DNA of 34,414 bases, taken from the NCBI GenBank assembly GCA_947628165.1, contig CANQYV010000014.1, positions 1-34,414 on the forward strand. The letters are read 5' to 3'. This stretch comes from an uncultured Clostridia bacterium. Lineage in GTDB: Bacteria; Bacillota; Clostridia; Oscillospirales; CAG-272. Both the position numbers and the translations under genes were made by a program. Below are positions 16,675 to 24,843 of the stretch, piece after piece; the first letter of the stretch is position 1; the number at the start of each line of letters is the position of its first letter. Under the pieces are notes generated by a model, which made no database searches, was not told the DNA's origin, and was given only the letters and a program-made list of their open reading frames with translations.

Positions 16675-18603
16675 ATGAACGGACGCGGTTTTTACGAACA
16701 GCTCGAAGAATGGGAAAAGAACGGCGAGCACCGCATAGTCATCGGCGTAATTGAGGCGCTGCCGGACGGCGACCGCGACTACCGCCTCTCCCTTTTGCTT
16801 GCCAGAGCATACGCAATGCTCGCCGTCTCGGCGGACGCGTCGTCACCAGACAGAGACATGCTCAAGCACGCGTTTTCAATCCTCACGCCGTTCGTGGAGG
16901 ACGGCTGCGCCGACGCGGCGTGGAACAAGCTCGTCGGCTTCACTCTTTTCAACCTCGGCGTTTTCTCGGACGCCGTTTCGTTTTTTGAGCACGCGCAGAG
17001 GCTCGACCCCGGCGACGTCGACCTTATTCCCTATATTGAAGAATGCCGCGAGCGCGAAAAGGCGCGCCTCGACTCACTCGAGCTTTACGACTCCGGCGAC
17101 GCCGACGCCGTGCGCGCGCATATAGAGGATTATTTCGGCGAGGCGGCGCGCGTCATTCACGACCCGCTGCCGGAATTTGTGGACATAGACGTCCTCGTCA
17201 TACCTCCGAAGGGAGATTACGGCTGGGTGACGCTCGCAACGCTCGGCGCGGGCGCACACATAATGAAGAAAAACACGGAGGACGATGAGTTTGAGCCTGA
17301 CCGCTTGTACCGCGCCGAGCTGCTCCTCTGCCTGCCGCCCGAATGTGCCGATCTCTCGGCGCAGGACGACGGAGACGTCGTTCCGCCGTGGGCGCTGCAC
17401 ATGCTCCGCGGCATCGCCCGCAGGGCTGCCTCGTCTGACGCGCGGCTCGACTGGGGCTGCACCGTCGTCACATCCCGCGGTCCCGACACAGAGGACGTCA
17501 GGTTCAACGGCGCGATACTCGTGACGCCCGGCAAGTTCTGCCGCGACGCCGACATCTGCGACCTGCCCTCCGGCGACGGGGTCAGCTTCTTCCAGCTCGT
17601 CCCGCTCTATCCCGAGGAGATAGACTACAAACTCAAAACTGACGCGGACGCCCTGCTCGACTGCTTCTCTGACGATATGCTCGCCGTCGTCGACGAGCAC
17701 CGCCCATCCGTGATAGACAGCCTCGGCCGCCCGATCGAATACGGGATAACGGTCGACACGGCGGAGTTTCACATAAAGAAAATCGAGGAGAAAAGGCTGC
17801 CGTTGAATCCGCTCTCCGCATACAACCACATGGCGGTCTACCTGCGCTGGTGCATGGAGCGCGACCTCATGAGCGATGTGTTCCTCGACAGGTACGGGTA
17901 TCTTTCGGAATCCGTGAGGCGCGGACGCGCGGCCACGGATCTGCGCTTCTTCCTCAGAGCCGACAGATACATGGACGGAGAGCTCACGCTTCCCTGCTTC
18001 AACTGCGACGGCGTCGATTTCACCCACTGGTACTATATGAGCGGGGATGCCTCCCATTCTTATATGAGCGACCTTGCGATGTACGCGGAGCGCGTGTTCG
18101 GCGTCTCGCGGTGCCGCAGCAGCGAATTTTCCGGCGAGGCCTACCTTTTTATCCCGTGGAGCGAGCAGTATTACACCGATATGGCGGCCGTTCTCGACGC
18201 GCGCTTTGATGAATGGCTCGCGGGAGAGGGCGTTGGCGACGCCGAAGAAGACGAGCTGTTTTTGCCCGAGGACGAGATGCGGGACCTGCTTCCGGGGCTC
18301 AGAGGACCGCGCGGCTGCCTTGCGACGGACAGCATAATGTTCGACGGGCGCCCCGTCGAGGTCTGCTTCCGCGAGCGTCCGGCACCCGCGGACAAGGGAT
18401 GGGACAGCGGATGGCGGTTCATGACGCTCGATGAGTACGACGAATACGCAGGCGGCGACGACCCGAACCCTGTAGACGACGTGCTCGACACCTACGACCT
18501 CAACACCGTCTGCAACTACGACCCCGATATAAAGGGACTGCTCGGCGCGCCGTTCGGAGCTTACTTCGAGCGCGGCGACGACGGCTTTATCAGAAGAGAA
18601 TGA
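16675..18603 (+). CDS. Multi-domain TPR - SUFU - DUF2185 (Imm33-like) protein, poly-immunity type
   Basis: 642 residues, acidic, no signal or membrane segment, so cytosolic. The ATG at 16675 has AGGTGA 5 bases upstream. Domains as I read them: helical TPR-like repeats (about 5-145; LGVFSDAVSFFEHAQRLDPGD); a suppressor-of-fused (SUFU) domain (about 150-335; DYGWVTLATLGAGAHIM, YRAELLLCLPPEC, VSFFQLVPLYPEEID); a middle segment (about 375-530) with AYNHMAVYLRWCMERDLMS, resembling DUF7832-like immunity domains; and a C-terminal DUF2185/Imm33-like domain (about 545-642; PRGCLATD, GWDSGWRFM, YDLNTVCNYDPDI). SUFU and Imm33 domains are known from toxin-immunity loci, where several can be strung together in one protein. 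No toxin gene is visible nearby. It is divergent from spoIIGA. The domain calls are from motif memory; the middle one is the least certain. Confidence 0.75.
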   Translation: MNGRGFYEQLEEWEKNGEHRIVIGVIEALPDGDRDYRLSLLLARAYAMLAVSADASSPDRDMLKHAFSILTPFVEDGCADAAWNKLVGFTLFNLGVFSDAVSFFEHAQRLDPGDVDLIPYIEECREREKARLDSLELYDSGDADAVRAHIEDYFGEAARVIHDPLPEFVDIDVLVIPPKGDYGWVTLATLGAGAHIMKKNTEDDEFEPDRLYRAELLLCLPPECADLSAQDDGDVVPPWALHMLRGIARRAASSDARLDWGCTVVTSRGPDTEDVRFNGAILVTPGKFCRDADICDLPSGDGVSFFQLVPLYPEEIDYKLKTDADALLDCFSDDMLAVVDEHRPSVIDSLGRPIEYGITVDTAEFHIKKIEEKRLPLNPLSAYNHMAVYLRWCMERDLMSDVFLDRYGYLSESVRRGRAATDLRFFLRADRYMDGELTLPCFNCDGVDFTHWYYMSGDASHSYMSDLAMYAERVFGVSRCRSSEFSGEAYLFIPWSEQYYTDMAAVLDARFDEWLAGEGVGDAEEDELFLPEDEMRDLLPGLRGPRGCLATDSIMFDGRPVEVCFRERPAPADKGWDSGWRFMTLDEYDEYAGGDDPNPVDDVLDTYDLNTVCNYDPDIKGLLGAPFGAYFERGDDGFIRRE

Positions 18604-18696
18604 AATCTGCGGGAGCTGACGCTTCCGCATGTTTGTTCACAAAAAGTTCATAATTACATATCCCTGGTAAACTTTTATTTTTTTCGTCACGGGCGC

Positions 18697-18725
18697 TTGC
18701 CCGAAAAAATTTATTAAAGTATAAT
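18697..18725 (+). promoter_or_regulatory. Sigma-A-type promoter for the ABC exporter gene
   Basis: TTGCCC (18697-18702), 17-base spacer, TATAAT (18720-18725). The -35 lies in the right half of a small hairpin, CGGGC-GCTT-GCCCG. The leader to the ATG is about 84 bases. Confidence 0.6.
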
Positions 18726-18815
18726 TAAATGCGGGAACATTAAGACTTTGATGCGCCCGCACGGGGTCTCGACTCCGATGTGAAACCCTAAATTATACGA
18801 AAGGAAAAAAATAAA

Positions 18816-20876
18816 ATGGGACCAATGATGGGGCCGCCGCCCGGCGCGGGGCGAGGTCAGAACGACAAGCTGAAGCCGCCGAGACCGAAAAACATCGGCG
18901 AGGTGCCGGGATATTTAAAAAAGCTCGTCTCGGGATTTTTTTATCGACTCATATACATATTTAAGCTCGTGTGGGAGGCGCAGCCTTCGCTTCTCTTCAT
19001 AATGCTTTTCATGAGCGTGTTCAACGGCGTTATCCCCGTCGTCGGCGCAAGAATTGCCGCAGACCTGCTCAACTCGCTCGTCTCTCCCCTTTCCATTGAA
19101 AATTATTCCGTTATCGGACGCTTCGTCGTCAACGCCACGGGGGCCGTCGGCTCGGGCAACGGATGGAGGGTGATCATCTCGCTTTTGATACTTCAGTTCG
19201 CGTACATGCTCTTCAACTCCGTCGTGTCTACCCTTTACAATATGTTCGTCAGCATTTCGGGCGAGGTCGTGACGAACCACATAAAGGTGAAGATAATCAC
19301 AAAGGCGAAGGAGGTCGACGTCGCGAGCTTCGATCTGCCGGAGTTTTACGAAAAGCTCGAGAACGCGAACCGCGAGGCGGGCATGCGCCCGATAAACATC
19401 ATGCGCTCGACGTTCTCGCTCGTCAGCACCGTCATCAGCATGGTCAGCTTCATCGTCATTCTCTCCGCCGTCGGCGCGTGGATGCCGCTCGTCGTCATAC
19501 TGCTCGCCGTTCCCTCCGCCGTCATCAACTTCACATACAGGCGAAAGACGTTCTACTACATGCGCCGCCGCAGCCGTGACCGCCGCCAGATGGATTATTA
19601 CAGCAATCTGATGGTAAACAAGGACATGGTCAAGGAAATCCGTCTCTTCGGGCTTTCCGATACGTTCATAGGCCGATTTCGCGAGACGTTCCGCAATTAT
19701 TACGCGGGCATAAAGCGCCTTATTATAAACGAAAACGCGTGGCATATCGCCATTTCGATCGTGACGTCCGTCGTCAACTGCATTCTCTATCTCGTTATAG
19801 CGAAGAATGTGTTCACCGGCATTTTCACGCTCGGCGACTATTCGCTTTACACAAGCTCGCTCTCAAACGTATCGGGCGGCGTGTCGTCCCTCATAACGAC
19901 GACATCTTCGATTTATGAAGGCGCGCTGTTTATCGACAATATGATCCTATTTATGGCGGAAAAGAAGCACATAGTGCCGGTGCTCACCGACCCGGAGCTC
20001 AAAGAGCCGCGCCGCGTCGCGCGCCACACGGGGCACACGGTCGAGTTCCGCCACGTCAGCTTCCGTTACCCCGGGACGGAGCGCATGGTGCTGAAGGACA
20101 TAAACTTCAAGCTCGAAGCCGGCGAGACCTGCGTGCTCGTCGGGCTGAACGGCGCCGGGAAAACGACGCTCATCAAGCTCCTGACGCGGCTTTACGACCC
20201 GACCGAGGGCACCGTCCTCCTCGACGGGCACGACATCCGCGAATACGACACCGACGAGCTCTATGAGATGTTCGGCATAATCTTCCAGGACTTCGGCAAA
20301 TACGCCGTCTCCGTTACCGAAAATATCAGGTTCGGCGACATCTCGCGTGAGCACACCGAAGGCGACGTCGTCGAGGCGGCAAAACAGTCCTCCGCCGACG
20401 ACTTTATCAAAAAGCTGCCCGATGGGTACAACACTCCGCTGATGCGCTACTTCGAGGAGAACGGCATCGAGCTCTCGATAGGTCAGTGGCAGAAGCTGTC
20501 TATCGCACGCGCGTTCTATTCCGACTCGGATTTTCTGATACTCGACGAGCCGACGGCGTCGCTCGACGCAATTGCCGAGCAGGAGATATTCAATCAGTTC
20601 GACATGCTCCGCGCCGACAAAACGACTATCTTCGTCTCACACCGCCTTTCGAGTGCGACGGTCGCCTCAAAGATACTCGTTCTCGAATACGGCGAGATAA
20701 TCGAGGAGGGCAACCACAGCCAGCTCATGAACAAGCACGGCCGCTACTGGGAGCTCTTCACGACGCAGGCAAAGCGGTATCTCACCGAGGTCGACGAAAA
20801 CGACAGACTCGACGCCGACGACGCGCGCCCGAAGAATGCGCCGCCTCGACTCCGCGGCAGCCGCACGGAACAGTAA
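18816..20876 (+). CDS. ABC transporter, fused permease and ATP-binding protein (exporter type)
   Basis: 686 residues with one transmembrane domain (about 40-380, six expected helices) fused to one ATPase, so it works as a homo- or heterodimer in the membrane. The ATPase has Walker A GLNGAGKT (443-450), Q-loop Gln491 (IIFQDF), a signature reading LSIGQ (553-557) instead of LSGGQ, Walker B FLILDE (573-578) and the H-loop SHR (His609). The N-terminus is Gly/Pro/Met-rich (MGPMMGPPPGAGRG) and cytosolic, as in many Clostridia exporters of this class. There is no peptidase domain, so it is not a processing bacteriocin exporter. AAAGGA precedes the ATG. No partner half-transporter is adjacent; the substrate is unknown. 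Confidence 0.93.
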   Translation: MGPMMGPPPGAGRGQNDKLKPPRPKNIGEVPGYLKKLVSGFFYRLIYIFKLVWEAQPSLLFIMLFMSVFNGVIPVVGARIAADLLNSLVSPLSIENYSVIGRFVVNATGAVGSGNGWRVIISLLILQFAYMLFNSVVSTLYNMFVSISGEVVTNHIKVKIITKAKEVDVASFDLPEFYEKLENANREAGMRPINIMRSTFSLVSTVISMVSFIVILSAVGAWMPLVVILLAVPSAVINFTYRRKTFYYMRRRSRDRRQMDYYSNLMVNKDMVKEIRLFGLSDTFIGRFRETFRNYYAGIKRLIINENAWHIAISIVTSVVNCILYLVIAKNVFTGIFTLGDYSLYTSSLSNVSGGVSSLITTTSSIYEGALFIDNMILFMAEKKHIVPVLTDPELKEPRRVARHTGHTVEFRHVSFRYPGTERMVLKDINFKLEAGETCVLVGLNGAGKTTLIKLLTRLYDPTEGTVLLDGHDIREYDTDELYEMFGIIFQDFGKYAVSVTENIRFGDISREHTEGDVVEAAKQSSADDFIKKLPDGYNTPLMRYFEENGIELSIGQWQKLSIARAFYSDSDFLILDEPTASLDAIAEQEIFNQFDMLRADKTTIFVSHRLSSATVASKILVLEYGEIIEEGNHSQLMNKHGRYWELFTTQAKRYLTEVDENDRLDADDARPKNAPPRLRGSRTEQ

Positions 20877-20877
20877 A

Positions 20878-20918
20878 ACAAGACCGCCGTGAAAAATGCG
20901 GCGGTCTTGTTGTTTTTT
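20878..20918 (+). terminator. Terminator between ABC exporter and xylanase (usable both ways)
   Basis: 12-bp perfect stem ACAAGACCGCCG / CGGCGGTCTTGT (20878-20889 with 20899-20910) and a T-rich tail on the plus strand (TGTTTTTTA). On the minus strand the stem is followed by TTTTACTG, so it can also end the convergent xylanase transcript. Confidence 0.9.
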
Positions 20919-22005
20919 ACTCGGCTTCCGCGCCTTCGAGAAAGCCTCTGTACGCGGGCTTTTTTGATAAGTCGCGGTCGAAGAGCAGCGGCGTCTCGCG
21001 CCGCCTCCACGAGAGGGCATCGGTCAGCCCCCACACGGTGACGGACGTGAGGTTGACGCCGCTTTTTTTCAGGCGGATGAGCCCTCGCATAAGCTCGCGG
21101 TAGAATTCGCCCTGCGCCTCCCTCTCTTCCTCTGACTTTATCCCGACGTCGAGCTCCGTTATCTGAAGCTCATATCCCGCCTCTGAAAACGCGCGCGCGG
21201 CGTCAAGAAATTTCTCCACGCTGTCGCCGACGGAAAGGTGGCTCTGCATCCCGATACCGTCTATCAGTCCTTCCGCCTTTGCGCGGGCAAGGTTTTTTAA
21301 GATCAGCTCGGTTTTCCACATGCACGAGTAATCGTTATAAAAGAGGGAGACGCCCGCCGGCGCGTATCTTTTTGCGTACAAAAACGCGAAATATACAAAG
21401 TCCGGGCCTATTGTCTCGTACCATTTGCTGTTCTTCTGCCGTATCCCGTCCTCGTCCCCGTCGCCGACGTCGAACGCCTCGTTCACGACGTCGACGGCGT
21501 ATATGAGACCGGGATAATTTTCGCCGTAATATTCAAGGACAGAGCGGATATAGTTCTCCATCCGCCCGAGCATGAGAGCGCGGTCAGCCGGCACGCCGCC
21601 GTCCGTATAGTCCTCGGTGAAGAACCAACCAGGCGTCTGCGCATGCCAGACGAGCGTGTGCAGCCTGACGCGCATCCCGAGCGCGGCTGCCGTATCCGCC
21701 GCCTTTTTCGCCGAGGAAAAGTTGAGCTTCACGGCCGCCCTGTCATTTGCGGCGCATGACGCCGTCGCCGCCCTGTCGAGCAGAAACTCCGGCTTCATCT
21801 CGTTTTCGCACGTCATGCTGTTGAAGTTTTCGGTCACGACCTCGCGGTATTTTTCAAATTCGTCAAAAACCGAGCCCGGCAGCGCCGTGCCGATATAGAA
21901 ATAATCCTTGTATGCCTCTTTGAGCGAGGCACCGCCGCATGTCCCGCCTTTTTTCTCCGCGCCCGACGGCACAGGACGCGCCTCAAAGTTCTTTTTTTCT
22001 CTCAT
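20917..22005 (-). CDS. Glycoside hydrolase family 10 endo-beta-1,4-xylanase, no signal peptide
   Basis: Hydrolyses beta-1,4-xylan or xylo-oligosaccharides by a retaining mechanism. The 362-residue single TIM-barrel domain has the acid/base Glu176 in DVVNEAFD, the nucleophile Glu284 in QITELDV, and LHTLVWHAQTPGWF, SMTCENEMKPE and VWGLTDALSW, all GH10 landmarks. The N-terminus MREKKNFEARPV has no hydrophobic segment, so the enzyme is probably intracellular and would act on imported oligosaccharides. There is no carbohydrate-binding module. GGAGA lies before the ATG. It is monocistronic, divergent from the aspartate kinase and convergent with the ABC exporter. Confidence 0.94.
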   Translation of the reverse strand: MREKKNFEARPVPSGAEKKGGTCGGASLKEAYKDYFYIGTALPGSVFDEFEKYREVVTENFNSMTCENEMKPEFLLDRAATASCAANDRAAVKLNFSSAKKAADTAAALGMRVRLHTLVWHAQTPGWFFTEDYTDGGVPADRALMLGRMENYIRSVLEYYGENYPGLIYAVDVVNEAFDVGDGDEDGIRQKNSKWYETIGPDFVYFAFLYAKRYAPAGVSLFYNDYSCMWKTELILKNLARAKAEGLIDGIGMQSHLSVGDSVEKFLDAARAFSEAGYELQITELDVGIKSEEEREAQGEFYRELMRGLIRLKKSGVNLTSVTVWGLTDALSWRRRETPLLFDRDLSKKPAYRGFLEGAEAE

Positions 22006-22111
22006 GGTTTTCTCCGCACTTTCCTTTCATTTTTCGTCCGCCGTATAAAAACGGACTATTTTTGCCAAAAAAGGTCATCATCCGTCGCCGTTTATTTTCG
22101 CATTTCATGGA

Positions 22112-22140
22112 TTGACACGGGTCTGCCTTTCGCATATAAT
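22112..22140 (+). promoter_or_regulatory. Consensus sigma-A promoter for the aspartate kinase gene
   Basis: TTGACA (22112-22117), exactly 17 bases, TATAAT (22135-22140), a full consensus match. The leader is only about 28 bases, too short for a lysine riboswitch. Confidence 0.92.
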
Positions 22141-22174
22141 AAAATGAAAACATAGATTCCGAGAGGTATCCTTC

Positions 22175-23494
22175 GTGCAGGTCAAGGCAGTTAAATTCGG
22201 CGGCTCGTCGCTCGCCGATCCCGAGCAGTTCAAAAAAGTTCATGAAATAATATCATCAGACCCGACAAGGCGTTACGTCGTCGCGTCGGCACCCGGAAAG
22301 CGCTTCGACAGCGACACGAAGGTCACCGACATGCTCTACGCCTGCTACGATATGGCCGTCGCCGGCCTCGACTTCGGCGCGTTCTTTGACGGGATAAGCG
22401 CCCGCTTCGACGCCATCATAGACGGACTCGGCATAGAGCTCGACCTCTCGGCGGAATACGAATCCATAAAGACCTCGTTCCGCCGCGGCGCGGGGCGTGA
22501 TTTCGCCGCCTCACGCGGAGAATATCTCAACGCAAAAATACTCGCCGAATACCTCGGTTACGATATGATAGACGCCGCAGGCGTCGTCTTCTTCCGCGAC
22601 GACGGCTCGCTCGACGAAAAGAGGACGTACACGACGCTCGCGGCGGAGCTCCGCATGCACGAACGCGCCGTGATCCCCGGCTTTTACGGCTCGATGCCGA
22701 ACTACACGATAAAGACGTTCTCCCGCGGAGGGTCCGACGTGACGGGCGCGATAGTCGCCCGCTCCGCGAACGCGACGATATACGAGAACTGGACGGACGT
22801 GTCGGGCTTTCTCATGGCCGACCCGCGAATAGTAAAGTCCCCTCTCGGGATAAAGACAGTCACATACCGCGAGCTGCGCGAGCTTTCATACATGGGCGCC
22901 GGCGTGCTCCACGAGGACAGCGTTTTCCCCGTCCGCTCCGCGGGCATTCCGATAAACATCAGGAATACGAACCGCCCTGAGGATCCGGGCACGATGATAG
23001 TCGCGGGAACAGACGTCTACGACCGCGATCACGTCATCACCGGCATCGCTGGCAAGAAGGACTTCTCCGTTATACGCATAGACAAGGACAGGATGGCGTA
23101 CCAGCGCGGTATGCTCCACAGGATAGTTGAGATCCTCGACTACAACGGCGTTCACGTCGAGCACCTCCCCTCCGGTATAGACACGATGTCTGTCGTCGTC
23201 CACACAAACGAGCTCTCGGGAAAGTACGACATCATAACGGAGTCGATATCTCACGCCGTCAACCCCGACTACATCGTCATTGAGGACGGCCTCGCGCTGA
23301 TCGCCGTCGTCGGGCGCGGTATGGTCGGCAGCTACGGTATCGCGTCCCGCGTTTTCGAGGCGCTTGCGAAGGCAGGGATAAACGTCCGCATGATAGATCA
23401 GGGCGCGTGCGAGATAAACATCATCGTCGGCGTCGCCGAACAGGACTTTGAAGCGGCGCTCCGCGCGATCTACGCGGAATTCGTCAAGGACTGA
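22175..23494 (+). CDS. lysC: Aspartate kinase
   Basis: Phosphorylates aspartate, the first step toward lysine, threonine and methionine. 439 residues from a GTG with GAGAGGT about 8 bases upstream. The kinase domain begins VKFGGSSLAD (6-15) and has GSMPNYTIKTFSRGGSDVTG and NWTDVSGFLMADPRI in the substrate-binding region. Two ACT domains follow (about 295 to the end), with GMLHRIVEIL and GMVGSYGIASRVFEALAKAG, where lysine or threonine inhibit. A single monofunctional enzyme with no fused homoserine dehydrogenase. It stands alone here; threonine synthesis genes lie 6 kb away in another unit. Confidence 0.95.
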   Translation: MQVKAVKFGGSSLADPEQFKKVHEIISSDPTRRYVVASAPGKRFDSDTKVTDMLYACYDMAVAGLDFGAFFDGISARFDAIIDGLGIELDLSAEYESIKTSFRRGAGRDFAASRGEYLNAKILAEYLGYDMIDAAGVVFFRDDGSLDEKRTYTTLAAELRMHERAVIPGFYGSMPNYTIKTFSRGGSDVTGAIVARSANATIYENWTDVSGFLMADPRIVKSPLGIKTVTYRELRELSYMGAGVLHEDSVFPVRSAGIPINIRNTNRPEDPGTMIVAGTDVYDRDHVITGIAGKKDFSVIRIDKDRMAYQRGMLHRIVEILDYNGVHVEHLPSGIDTMSVVVHTNELSGKYDIITESISHAVNPDYIVIEDGLALIAVVGRGMVGSYGIASRVFEALAKAGINVRMIDQGACEINIIVGVAEQDFEAALRAIYAEFVKD

Positions 23495-23513
23495 CGTTCA
23501 CGATCCCCGAGCG

Positions 23514-23544
23514 AAAAACGGGAGCGGCGCATGCCCTCCCGTTT
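23514..23544 (-). terminator. Terminator between lysC and the HIT gene
   Basis: AAACGGGAG / CTCCCGTTT (23516-23524 with 23536-23544), 11-base loop. The T-run TTTTT follows on the minus strand, so it best fits the HIT gene; on the plus strand the tail is short (TTT), so use by lysC is weaker. Confidence 0.8.
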
Positions 23545-23581
23545 CGGTATCAGGTCATTTTTCAAAAGCGCCTTCCCGTTT

Positions 23582-23932
23582 TTAGTCGTTCTCGGGGAAA
23601 ACGTGGGCGGGAAGCTGCTTTCCGCCTATTATGTGAAAATGCATGTGCTGCACGCTCTGGCAGGCGTCAGGCCCGCAGTTCGTCACGACGCGGTAGCCGT
23701 TATCGGCGCCTCCGAGCTTCGCTATCTTCGGGATGCACTCGAATATGTGCGCGACGACGGCGCTGTTTTCCGCCGTCACCTCGTCTGTCGAGGAGATATG
23801 CGTCTTCGGTACGACGAGGACATGGCACGGCGCCTCAGGCGCGATATCGCGGAAAGCGAGTATTTTGTCGTCCTCATAGACCTTGTTTGAAGGAATATCC
23901 CCGTTTACTATCTTGCAGAATAAGCAGTCCAT
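23582..23932 (-). CDS. HIT family (HinT-like) nucleotide-binding protein
   Basis: A small purine-nucleoside phosphoramidase-like protein. The ATG at 23932 gives 116 residues beginning MDCLFCKIVNGDIPS, the usual HinT opening; a longer in-frame reading upstream crosses the -10 box. The histidine triad is His96-Met-His98-Phe-His100 in QSVQHMHFHIIGG. Cys3 and Cys6 form the CLFC pair common in Gram-positive members. Its own promoter lies at 23962-23990. It is divergent from the amidohydrolase gene. Confidence 0.95.
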   Translation of the reverse strand: MDCLFCKIVNGDIPSNKVYEDDKILAFRDIAPEAPCHVLVVPKTHISSTDEVTAENSAVVAHIFECIPKIAKLGGADNGYRVVTNCGPDACQSVQHMHFHIIGGKQLPAHVFPEND

Positions 23933-23961
23933 TATTAAATAACCCCCGTTCTTTTTAATAT

Positions 23962-23990
23962 ATTGTACCATAAAAATTTCCCTGTATCAA
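23962..23990 (-). promoter_or_regulatory. Sigma-A-type promoter for the HIT gene
   Basis: Minus strand TTGATA (23990-23985), 17-base spacer, TACAAT (23967-23962). Confidence 0.75.
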
Positions 23991-24023
23991 CCGTTTTCGG
24001 GCAAAAGGAATTTCAAAATCGAA

Positions 24024-24839
24024 ATGGAAAAAGTATTTGACGCGCACACGCACACATATCCCGCGGCGATCGCACAGAAGGCGACCGTCAATCTCGGCGC
24101 ATTTTACAACTTCCGCGTAACGCGCGAGGGCACCGTTGACGACCTTATCGAAACATCTAAGCGCGCCGGCGTCGGCGGATTTCTCATTCTCGGCGTCGCG
24201 ACGAACGCCCGGCAGGTGCGCCACGTCAACGACGCCGTCGCCTCCGACGTCATGCGCGCGAGAGAGGCGGGGCTCAAGGCGTTCGGATACGCCGCGTTCC
24301 ATCAGGATATGAAGGATTTTTCAGGCGAGCTCGAGCACGCCGTCTCCATAGGCCTTACGGGCGCGAAGATACATCCCGACATACAGCGTGTAAACATAGA
24401 TGACGAGCGGCTCTTCCCTCTTTATGAGCTTTTGTCCGAGCGCTCGCTCCCCATATGTATCCACATGGGTGACGACAGGCCGGAATACAGATACAGCGAA
24501 CCCGAAAGGCTCGCGCGCGTGATCGATATGTTCCCGCGCCTGCGCGTGCTTGCCTCCCATCTCGGCGGTTGGCGTGTGTGGGAAGAAGCGGTGTCCTGCC
24601 TTGCCGGACGCGAAAACATAGTTTACGACGCGTCAAGCTCGCTCTGGGCAATGACGCCGGAATATGCCGCCGAAATAATACGGAAGCTCGGCGTTGAAAA
24701 CGTGATGTTCGGAACGGACTACCCTGTTCTCGAGGCGTCCGAGTATCTGAAAATGTTCGACCGGCTCCCGCTCGCGAAGGCTGAGCGCCGCATGGTGCTG
24801 TATGACAATGCCGCGCGCTTCTTCGGACTTGAAGGCTGA
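24024..24839 (+). CDS. Metal-dependent amidohydrolase family protein
   Basis: 271 residues, TIM-barrel amidohydrolase-2 type (decarboxylase/lactonase-like). Metal-ligand motifs in order: DAHTH (His8, His10), KIHPD (His117), IHMGD (His147), ASHLGG (His179) and FGTDYP (Asp232). AAAGGAA lies about 12 bases before the ATG. I see no strong promoter in the 91-bp divergent region on this strand. The substrate is unknown. The next gene begins 4 bp after its stop, so the two are cotranscribed. Confidence 0.85.
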   Translation: MEKVFDAHTHTYPAAIAQKATVNLGAFYNFRVTREGTVDDLIETSKRAGVGGFLILGVATNARQVRHVNDAVASDVMRAREAGLKAFGYAAFHQDMKDFSGELEHAVSIGLTGAKIHPDIQRVNIDDERLFPLYELLSERSLPICIHMGDDRPEYRYSEPERLARVIDMFPRLRVLASHLGGWRVWEEAVSCLAGRENIVYDASSSLWAMTPEYAAEIIRKLGVENVMFGTDYPVLEASEYLKMFDRLPLAKAERRMVLYDNAARFFGLEG

Positions 24840-24843
24840 CATC

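Noticed and set aside
17074-18630. Long open frame antisense to the TPR-SUFU gene
   Set aside because: It mirrors a strongly coding plus-strand frame with recognisable domains; high-GC third positions keep the opposite frame open. No motifs, no ribosome binding site.
18690-18703. CGGGC-GCTT-GCCCG hairpin after the TPR-SUFU gene as a terminator
   Set aside because: No T-run on either side in the right orientation (AAAAAA follows on plus); it overlaps a promoter -35 instead.
16675-20876. A complete toxin-immunity or bacteriocin export system
   Set aside because: No toxin, precursor peptide or peptidase domain is visible near the immunity-like and exporter genes.
22141-22174. Lysine riboswitch upstream of lysC
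   Set aside because: The leader from a consensus promoter to the start is only about 28 bases, far too short.
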